From Gaiellasilicea sp963829845 (lineage in GTDB: Bacteria; Actinomycetota; Thermoleophilia; Gaiellales; Gaiellaceae), in the NCBI GenBank assembly GCA_963829845.1, contig CAWHKD010000019.1:167579-231578 (forward strand): 64,000 bases of DNA, read 5' to 3'. How positions within the stretch are numbered: position 1 is the first letter of the stretch; each line of letters begins with the position of its first letter. Below, one piece after another: positions 57,541 to 64,000 of the stretch. The notes beneath the pieces were generated by a model. That model saw nothing but the letters and a program-made list of their open reading frames with translations. It had not been told where the DNA came from and searched no databases. Both the position numbers and the translations under genes were made by a program.

Positions 57541-60313
57541 AATACGCGTCCGGGGTTGCGCTCTTCGTCGCTCTCGCGCTGTGCGGAGGCGGCGGTGCCG
57601 TCGCGGCGGATGCGACGGGGGATTGGACCGGCTTCGGCCGGACACCCGACAACAATCGTCACTCGCCGCTGACCCAGATCGACAGGAACAACGTCGACCG
57701 CATGGGCCGCGTCTTCACGGTCGATCTCCGCCGCGTCGATCCCGACGTGCGGCGCGGCCAGCAGTCGTATCCGCTCGCGATCGACGGGACGCTCTACGTG
57801 ACGACGAACAACAACTTCGTCTTCGCGCTCGACGGCGTCACGGGCAAGGTGAAGTGGGAGTACAAGCCCCGGAACAGCGGCCTCTTCGTCAACTTCGGCG
57901 TCGCGGCCAACCGCGGGCTCGCCTACTGCGGCGGCAAGCTGTTCATGACGACGCTCGACATGCAACTCGTCGCGCTGCGTCCGAGCGACGGCGAGGTGGT
58001 CGGCAAGATCGCAATCAGCCAGTTCGTTCCGAACGCTTCGGCGAACTACGGCTACTCGCAGACGAGCGCGCCGATCTGCGCCGGCGGGAAGCTCGTGATG
58101 GGCGCGGCCGGCTCCGAGTACGGCGTTCGCGGCTACGTGATGGCGTTCAACACCGACCTCACACCCGCCTGGCCGAACCCGTACTGGACGATTCCGCCCG
58201 AGCAGCAGCAGTGGCGCCGGCTCTCCAGGATCGTCGGCGGCGGCGTCGTCTGGACCCCGGTCACGATCGACACTCGCACGAGCACGGTCTACTTCGGCAC
58301 CGGCTCCGGGACGCCGAACTTCTACCACGACCTCCATCCAGGCCCGAACCCCCGCGCGAACTCGCTGATCGCGGTCGATCTCAACACCGGCAAGCAGCGC
58401 TGGTGGCGCCAGCTCGTGGCGAACGACCAGTGGAACTACGACGTCGCCCAGCCACCGCTGGTCTACGACGCGAAGATCGGCGGCAAGACCCGCCGGATCG
58501 TCTCGGTCGCGTCGAAGGAAGGCGTCTGGTTCGCCCTCGACGCGCGCAGTGGGCAGATGCTGCACGAGCGGGTGAAGGTGATCGACCGCGTCGAGCACCC
58601 GCCGCTTCGCCCCGGCCAGCCGGTGACGATCTTTCCCTCGGCGCTCGGCGGCGTGAACTACTCGCCGGCCTCGTACGACCCTGCCACCAACTACGTCTTC
58701 AACGCGGCGGCGGAGACGGCCGCTGTCCTGATCCAGGACAAGCTGACCCCGACGCAGAAGCGGCGGAAGCTGATCCAGGGCGACGTCTTTCTCGGCCTCC
58801 AGAACGGGAACTTCGGCACGGGCCTCGAGAGCTGGCGCGACCACGGCTCGATCAGCGCGATCAACGTCGCGACCGGCAGGCGGGTGTGGAAGTTCCAGAC
58901 GCCAGAGCCGGAGCGGGGCGGAGTGACGACGACCGCGAGCGGTCTCGGCTTCGCCGGCGGCGGCGACGGTGTCCTGCGCGCGTTCGATCTCCGGAATGGG
59001 CGTGTGCTCTGGCGCTTCCAGACAGGCGCGCCGATCGCCGCCGGGCCGACGCTCTACCTGAGCGGCGGCAAGGAGTACCTCGCGATCACGGTCGGGGGAA
59101 CGCCGACCTCCTCGAACGGCGGTGTGGCAGCCGAGCTCCAGGTGTTCGCGATCGGCGGCAACCAGCAGCAGTCTTCGCCGCCGTCGGCTCTGACGCGCGC
59201 GGCGTTCGCCGCGGCGGAGGCGCCGAACGTCGTCGCCACGCCGACAGCGACGCCGGCGGCTGCCCGCGCGCCCGCGGCAGTCGCGGGGGGAGCACGCCTC
59301 TCGACGGGTGGCCCGATCGCGGTGCGTGCCTGGCTCCCGTCCGGCGACAACACCGAGACCGCGACGGGAAGACTGCTCGTCGGCGGCAAGCCCGTCGCCG
59401 GTGCGCGGATCGCCGTCGACCGCTTCGTCCTGAAGCAGCCGACCGGCCCCAACGGTCGCTTCACCGCCCCCATCGACGTCACCGTCGCGCGCCGTCACGT
59501 CGTCAGGGTCGCCGACCTCTCGAGGGCCCGCGTCGGCGGGCGTCCGCTCACGAGCGCGGAGCGGGCGGCGGCGCGCGCCGCGTCGGGCGGCTTCTCGGTC
59601 GCGTACCGCGTCAACGACCTCAAGGCGAGCTCAGGGAAGAACGGGAACGTCGTCGTCACAGGCCGGATCTCGACCCGCGGCGGCTTCGCCCCGGCCCCCG
59701 TCAGTCTCTTCACGTACCGGCTGTCGGGCCGGATCACGGCCGCGGACGGGAAGCCGGTGGCGGGCGCCACGGTCGTCACGCGCACGGTCGACCGCGACTT
59801 CTGGACGTTCTCGGAGCCGTCGGACGCGGACGGGAACTACACGTCCTTCTTCGCCGCGTCGGACAAGTCCCAGGACGACCCGGTGCCGCTCAGTGTCCAG
59901 GTCGCCCTCGGCTCGGTCTCGTACTCCTCGGGCCTGGTCCCGACGGTCAAGTTCAAGCGGCTGCGAAGCGCGCGCATGGACGTCCAGCTGCCGGCCCGCG
60001 TCGGCGCCGTGCTGCCGTTGCCGACCTCGACCTCGTATCCGGCGCGATCTACCAGGGGCTGCTCGTCGGCGCCTCGGTCAACGGACGCGTCCTCAAGCCG
60101 GTGGCCGCCGAGTGGCCCGACCGGCAGGGGCGGTTCCGGCTCGTGCTGCCGCCGTCCGCGCGCGGGAAGACGGTGCGGCTCTGGCAGAGCAGCTTCCAGG
60201 CCTTCGCCACCTTCCCGGCCAGGCCCGGCGGCGCCGTCGACCTGAAGACGTGGCCGAAGGGGCTCTCGCCTCGCGTCTCGACCGGCACCGCGAACGTGCG
60301 CCTGCCCGACTAG
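57537..60313 (+). CDS. Quinoprotein-type propeller with C-terminal beta-sandwich extension, frameshifted
   Basis: The ~925-residue protein (after correction) has a signal peptide, an eight-bladed quinoprotein domain (1-540) and a C-terminal region with beta-sandwich, carboxypeptidase-regulatory-like repeats (GKPVAGARIAVDRF; GKPVAGATVVTRT). GSEYGVRG keeps the metal-binding Glu, but the active-site pattern reads WNYD (N300, D302): Asn replaces the catalytic Asp, and the GTGN motif reads GTGSGTP. It may be a degenerate relative. Near 60018-60022 one base is missing: the first frame ends VGAVLPLPTST, while the other continues ADLDLVSGAIYQG to a normal end at 60313. Confidence 0.75.
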
Positions 60314-60349
60314 CGACCGAAGCTCTGCCAGGCGTCAGCCGCGCCGGGT

Positions 60350-60355
60350 TATAGT
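60350..60355 (+). promoter_or_regulatory. -10 box of the M20 peptidase gene (leaderless)
   Basis: TATAGT ends 5 bases before the ATG at 60361. Confidence 0.55.
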
Positions 60356-60360
60356 CGGCC

Positions 60361-61749
60361 ATGGCTGACGTGCCAGACGACGGCCCGTCAGTGGCCAGCT
60401 CGTCATTGAGCGAGCGCGTGACCGCACTGATGCCGCAGCTCGAAGAGGAGCTCGCGCGGCTTGTCGCGATCCCTTCCGTGTCGGCGGCCGGCTTCCCCGA
60501 GCCTCGTCAGCCCTTGCTCGACGCGTACGACTTCGTCGTCGGGCTGCTGCGCGACGCGGGCGTCGAGGTGCTCGAGCCGCTCGAGCTGCCGGACACAGCG
60601 CCGGTGATCATGGGCGAGATCCCCGCTCCCGACGGAGCTCCGACGGTGCTCCTCTACGGCCACTACGACGTCGTCCCTGCCGGCGACGAGTCGAAGTGGG
60701 AATCGCCGCCGTTCGAGGCGACCGAGCGCGACGGCGCGATCTACGGCCGCGGCGCCGCCGACTCGAAGTCGAACATTCTCGTCCACGTCGGCGCCTTGCG
60801 CGCCTGGGGTGGGAAGCCCCCAGTCGGGATCAAGCTCGTGATCGAGGGGCAGGAGGAGATCGGCAGCGCACTCACGACGTTCCCACCGAGCCAGCCGGAG
60901 CTGTTCGCCGCCGACGCGATGGTGATCGCGGACATGGGTAGCCTTCGTCCCGGCGTTCCGACTCTGACCATCGGGCTCCGCGGGATGGCGGGCGTGATCG
61001 TCCAGGTGAGAACGCTTGCCGGCCCGAAGCACAGCGGGCAGTTCGGCGGCGCCGCTCCCGATGCGTTGCTCGTGCTGCTGCACGCGCTCGCGACGCTGCA
61101 CGACGAGAACGGCGACGTCGCCGTGCCCGGCCTGCGGCGCGAGGAGTGGACCGGCGCCTCCTACAGCGACGACGAGTTCCGCGACCTGGCCGAGATCGTG
61201 CCGGGAATGCCGTTCTTCGGGACCGGCGGCCTCGGCGAGCGAATCTGGTCCGGGCCGGCGATCACCGTCACCGGCATCGACGCTCAGCCCGTCGACGAGG
61301 CGCTCAATGCCGTCGTGCCGCACGCGCGCGCCAAGCTCGGCCTTCGGATCCATCCGGAGGAGGACCCCGCAGAGGCGCAGGCGGCGCTGATCCGGCACCT
61401 CGAGGGACTGCGGCCGTTCGGGGTCGCGCTCGTGGTCGAGGCGGCGGAGACCGGCAAGGGCTACTTCGCGAGAACGACAGGCCCCGCGTACGAGGCCGCA
61501 CGCGCCGCCTTTGACACGGTCTGGGGCAGCGAGGCGGCGTTCGTCGCGACCGGTGGCTCCATCCCGCTCGTCAGCGCGCTCCAAGAAGCGGCGCCCGATG
61601 CGGAGATCCTGCTCTTGGGGACGACCGACGGCTTCGCGAACATCCACGCGCCGAACGAGCGCGTGCTGCTGGACGAGTTCGAGAAGGCGGTGGCCGTCGA
61701 GACCGAGTTCTTCAGCCGGTTCGCCGAGACCTTCGCGCGAGGAAGGTGA
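60361..61749 (+). CDS. M20-family metallodipeptidase
   Basis: The 462-residue enzyme has the M20 dinuclear zinc motifs: GHYDVVPAG, GRGAADSKSN and EGQEEIGS, then a dimerisation domain (MAGVIVQVRTLAGPKHSG) and the C-terminal ligand region (FANIHAPNERV). It probably hydrolyses dipeptides or N-acyl amino acids in the cytoplasm. It lies directly before an AbgT transporter, a pairing known for p-aminobenzoyl-glutamate use, but the substrate is not proven. The leaderless start is supported by TATAGT. Confidence 0.92.
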   Translation: MADVPDDGPSVASSSLSERVTALMPQLEEELARLVAIPSVSAAGFPEPRQPLLDAYDFVVGLLRDAGVEVLEPLELPDTAPVIMGEIPAPDGAPTVLLYGHYDVVPAGDESKWESPPFEATERDGAIYGRGAADSKSNILVHVGALRAWGGKPPVGIKLVIEGQEEIGSALTTFPPSQPELFAADAMVIADMGSLRPGVPTLTIGLRGMAGVIVQVRTLAGPKHSGQFGGAAPDALLVLLHALATLHDENGDVAVPGLRREEWTGASYSDDEFRDLAEIVPGMPFFGTGGLGERIWSGPAITVTGIDAQPVDEALNAVVPHARAKLGLRIHPEEDPAEAQAALIRHLEGLRPFGVALVVEAAETGKGYFARTTGPAYEAARAAFDTVWGSEAAFVATGGSIPLVSALQEAAPDAEILLLGTTDGFANIHAPNERVLLDEFEKAVAVETEFFSRFAETFARGR

Positions 61750-61753
61750 GACC

Positions 61754-63424
61754 GTGACGAGCGCACCAGAACCGGCCCCCGCCGGGACGTCGATCATGCA
61801 GCGCATCCTGGGCGCAATCGAACGCGGCGGGAACAAGATGCCGAACCCCGCCATCCTTTTCGTCTGGCTGTGCGTGATCGTAATCGTCCTCTCCGCCCTG
61901 CTCGCCTGGGCAGACATCAAGGTCACGTACCAGGTCGTCGAGCCCCCGCCGATCGCCGTCGAGGAGACGGTTCCCGGCGGTTCCACGCAACCTTCCGGCG
62001 GCCTGCCGGACGCGTCCGTCCAGGAAGGCGAGTACACGGTCCGGGAGGAAACGGCGGCAATCAAGAGCCTGCTGTCCGCAGATGGAATCCGCTTTCTCTT
62101 CACGTCTTTCGTCGCCAACTTCCGCAACTTCGCCGCCGTCGCGATCATCCTCGTCGTGATGATCGGCGTCGGCCTCGCGGAGGCCGCCGGACTGATCGGG
62201 GCGCTGATCCGGAAGCTCGTCAAGGTCTCGTCGGAGGCGATGCTGACGCCGATCCTCGTCTTCATCGGTGTCCTCTCGAGCATTGCCTCGGATGCGGGGT
62301 ACCTCGTGCTGATACCCCTGGGCGCGGCTGCGTTCAAGAGCGTCGGCCGCAACCCGCTCGCGGGCATGGCCGCCGCCTTCGCGGGCGTCGCCGCCGGCTT
62401 CGGCGTCAACTTCCTGATCACGCCGCTCGACGGCGTCCTGACCGAGATCACGAACGACGCGAGTGCGCTCGTCGACCCGGAGCAGTCGATCGACCTCGCG
62501 GCGAACCTCTACTTCGGGATCGCCTCGACGATCCTGGTCACGATCGTCTTGACGCTCGTCTCCGTGTACATCGTCGAGCGAAGTCTCGGCACGCATGACC
62601 CCGCTCTCGAGAGCGACGACGAGTCGCTCGACGCCGACAAGGGCCCGGAGGTCTCGCCCGAGGCGGAGGCGAAGGGTCTCCGTTACGCGCTGATCGCGAC
62701 CGCCGCCGTGCTCGTCGTGATCGGCCTGCTCACGGTGTTCCCCGACGCGCCGCTGCGCGACCCGATCACCGGCGACATCATCGGCGACTCGCCGTTCATG
62801 GACAGCCTGATCCTGATCATCACGATCATCTTCTTCGCGGCCGGGCTGGCCTACGGGCGCGGAGCGGGAACGATCCGGACGAGCGACGAGGTGCTCGCGT
62901 CGATCACGAAGTCGTGGGCGGGCCTCGCGAGCCTGCTGTTTCTGTTCTTGCTGATCGCGCAGTTCATCGCGTACTTCAACTTCTCGAACATGGCGCAGGT
63001 CGCGGCCGTCAAGCTCGGTGACTGGCTCGAGGAGGCCAACATCGGGGTGGTCTGGCTGCTGATCGGCTTCGTGCTCGTGACGATGCTCGTCGACCTGATC
63101 ATGCCGGCGGCGATCGCCAAGTGGGCCATCCTCGCCCCGATCTTCATTCCGCTCTTCCTGCGGCTCGACGTGGCGCCGCAGACGGTGCTCGCCGCCTACC
63201 GCGTCGGCGATTCGCCGTTCAACGTGGTGACGCCGCTGATGGCCTACTTCCCGCTGATCATCATCTTCGCGCAGCGCTACCGGCGGGACGCGGGCATCGG
63301 CACGGTCGTCGCGATGATGCTCCCGTACGTCCTCGTGCTGTCGATCATCTGGACTCTGTTCTTCGTCGCCTGGTACCTGCTCGGCATCCCCCTCGGCCCT
63401 GGTGCGCCCGTGCACAACGACTGA
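61754..63424 (+). CDS. AbgT-family transporter
   Basis: The 556-residue protein has about 11 membrane helices and AbgT-family segments: RILGAIERGGNKMPNPAILF at the N-terminus, SSIASDAGYLVLIPLGAAAF, and VVTPLMAYFPLII near the end. The family transports p-aminobenzoyl-glutamate in or sulfonamides out. Two acidic/Pro-rich loops (about 75-100 and 280-300) are inserts outside the helices. The GTG is 4 bases after the peptidase stop. The stop overlaps a 19-codon frame (TGATG). Confidence 0.9.
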   Translation: MTSAPEPAPAGTSIMQRILGAIERGGNKMPNPAILFVWLCVIVIVLSALLAWADIKVTYQVVEPPPIAVEETVPGGSTQPSGGLPDASVQEGEYTVREETAAIKSLLSADGIRFLFTSFVANFRNFAAVAIILVVMIGVGLAEAAGLIGALIRKLVKVSSEAMLTPILVFIGVLSSIASDAGYLVLIPLGAAAFKSVGRNPLAGMAAAFAGVAAGFGVNFLITPLDGVLTEITNDASALVDPEQSIDLAANLYFGIASTILVTIVLTLVSVYIVERSLGTHDPALESDDESLDADKGPEVSPEAEAKGLRYALIATAAVLVVIGLLTVFPDAPLRDPITGDIIGDSPFMDSLILIITIIFFAAGLAYGRGAGTIRTSDEVLASITKSWAGLASLLFLFLLIAQFIAYFNFSNMAQVAAVKLGDWLEEANIGVVWLLIGFVLVTMLVDLIMPAAIAKWAILAPIFIPLFLRLDVAPQTVLAAYRVGDSPFNVVTPLMAYFPLIIIFAQRYRRDAGIGTVVAMMLPYVLVLSIIWTLFFVAWYLLGIPLGPGAPVHND

Positions 63425-63483
63425 TGGGCATCCTCGCCGTCGCGTCGGTGGTGATGCTCGTGATCGCGGCCGCTCTGGAGTGA
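63424..63483 (+). CDS. 19-residue hydrophobic microprotein
   Basis: The ATG shares its A with the AbgT stop codon (TGATG), giving strong potential for translational coupling. The 19-residue peptide (MGILAVASVVMLVIAAALE) is a single membrane helix. Small helices of this kind can modulate transporters, but this is inference, and the frame is short enough to be chance. Confidence 0.35.
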   Translation: MGILAVASVVMLVIAAALE

Positions 63484-63523
63484 CGATGCAGGACGTCGCA
63501 GCCCCGGCCGCAAGCAGCGGTCG

Positions 63524-64000
63524 ATGAGCCAGTCGACCATCACCTTTCTGATCCTCGCCGTCACTGTGGCGGTCTTCGTCTGGGATCACCTGCCGGTCGG
63601 CGTCGTCGCGTTCGGCGTCGCGCTCTCGCTGTGGGCGACGGGCGTGCTCGACCTGGAGCAGGCGCTGGCGGGCTTCGGCGACCCGACCGTCCTCTTCATC
63701 GCCTCGCTGTTCGTCGTCAGCGAGGCGCTCGAGGCGACCGGCGTGACGGCGCTCGTCGGCCAGGCGCTGATCGCCCGCGTGGGGAACGACCGCACCCGCG
63801 TCGTCGTGCTGACGATGGCGGTCGTAGCCGTCGTCACGGCGTTCATCACCGTCAACGCCTCGGTCGCCGCTCTGACCCCGGTGGTCGTCCTGATGGCGGT
63901 GCGCCTCCGGCGCTCGCCCTCGCAGCTGCTGATGCCGGTTGCCTTCGCCGCGCACGCGGGCTCGCTGCTCGCGCTCACCGGCACGCCGGTCAACGTGATC
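63524..64000 (+). CDS. SLC13-like permease, N-terminal part (runs off window)
   Basis: The 159 codons present encode several membrane helices with patterns of the SLC13/CitM-type permease family: FGDPTVLFIASLFVVSEALE, NASVAALTPVVVLMAV and the GTPVNVI motif of the first substrate/sodium site. Anion or dicarboxylate transport is likely. The ATG at 63524 follows the AbgT gene by about 100 bases. The 3' part is beyond the window. Confidence 0.85.
   Translation, partial: MSQSTITFLILAVTVAVFVWDHLPVGVVAFGVALSLWATGVLDLEQALAGFGDPTVLFIASLFVVSEALEATGVTALVGQALIARVGNDRTRVVVLTMAVVAVVTAFITVNASVAALTPVVVLMAVRLRRSPSQLLMPVAFAAHAGSLLALTGTPVNVI

Noticed and set aside
57252..59498. 748-codon minus-strand frame
   Set aside because: It is antisense to the VWA and quinoprotein genes, with no family features.
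63486..63527. 13-codon frame before the SLC13-like gene
   Set aside because: Too short, with no hydrophobic or conserved pattern and no supporting signal.
1..64000. CRISPR arrays, insertion sequences, prophage and replication origin
   Set aside because: No spaced direct repeats, transposase or integrase motifs, terminal inverted repeats with target duplications, phage genes or DnaA-box clusters were seen.

Overview
The window is very GC-rich, densely packed bacterial chromosome. Gene content points to Actinomycetota, most plausibly class Thermoleophilia (Gaiellales or Solirubrobacterales type). The evidence is an rplU-rpmA-obg-nadD-rsfS block, an actinobacterial-style UdgX, an actinobacterial-looking principal-type sigma factor, and many GTG/TTG starts with 1-4 base overlaps. 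The lineage is an inference, because there is no rRNA here. No IS element, prophage, CRISPR array or plasmid replication gene is visible.

Layout. 0-3.3 kb: ribosome assembly genes (L21 with a long tail, L27, ObgE), NadD, RsfS and tRNA-Ala(GGC). 3.4-11 kb: DUF4389 membrane protein, TetR plus DHA2 efflux pump with a clear promoter/operator, cyclase-family enzyme, MDR reductase, DUF72 protein, secreted glycosidase-like protein. 11-19.8 kb: sigma factor, small secreted and membrane proteins, 2-oxoglutarate dehydrogenase E1 (split by a one-base frameshift), a Pro/His-rich exported protein and a diguanylate cyclase. 19.7-27 kb: UdgX, then a divergent module (two ABC exporter half-transporters against ribbon-helix-helix regulator, small protein, DUF4097 protein and MFS) around a palindromic operator. 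27-44.9 kb: secreted hydrolase, ABC-F ATPase, TatA-like protein, tRNA-Ala(TGC), coiled-coil protein, zincin, ferritin, M3-like peptidase, YjbQ, ABC-2 transporter, RlmD/TrmA-type methyltransferase, EamA exporter, DUF429, a presenilin-like membrane protein, a second UDG-fold protein and a glycosyltransferase-PHP fusion. 44.9-60.3 kb: a probable alcohol-oxidation region. It holds a CDGSH protein with a class III alcohol (formaldehyde) dehydrogenase, three quinoprotein-type beta-propellers, a tandem cupredoxin, and a tightly overlapped operon whose order (MoxR, DUF58, membrane protein, VWA, membrane protein, VWA) matches the mxaR-S-A-C-K-L genes of methylotroph methanol dehydrogenase clusters. 60.3-64 kb: M20 peptidase, AbgT transporter and the start of an SLC13-like permease.

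The most interesting points are (i) the mxaRSACKL-like operon beside quinoproteins and a cupredoxin; (ii) a bacterial presenilin/SPP-like protein with both candidate catalytic aspartates and an LPALP motif; (iii) a consistent promoter grammar in which a TAnnnT -10 box lies 5-8 bases before the start codon in about 17 genes, implying widespread leaderless transcription, with two back-to-back pairs sharing bases; and (iv) the divergent RHH/DUF4097/MFS versus ABC exporter module.

Three conserved genes (2-oxoglutarate dehydrogenase E1, the secreted hydrolase, the third propeller) each carry one single-base indel. Natural mutation and assembly error cannot be told apart from this window alone.
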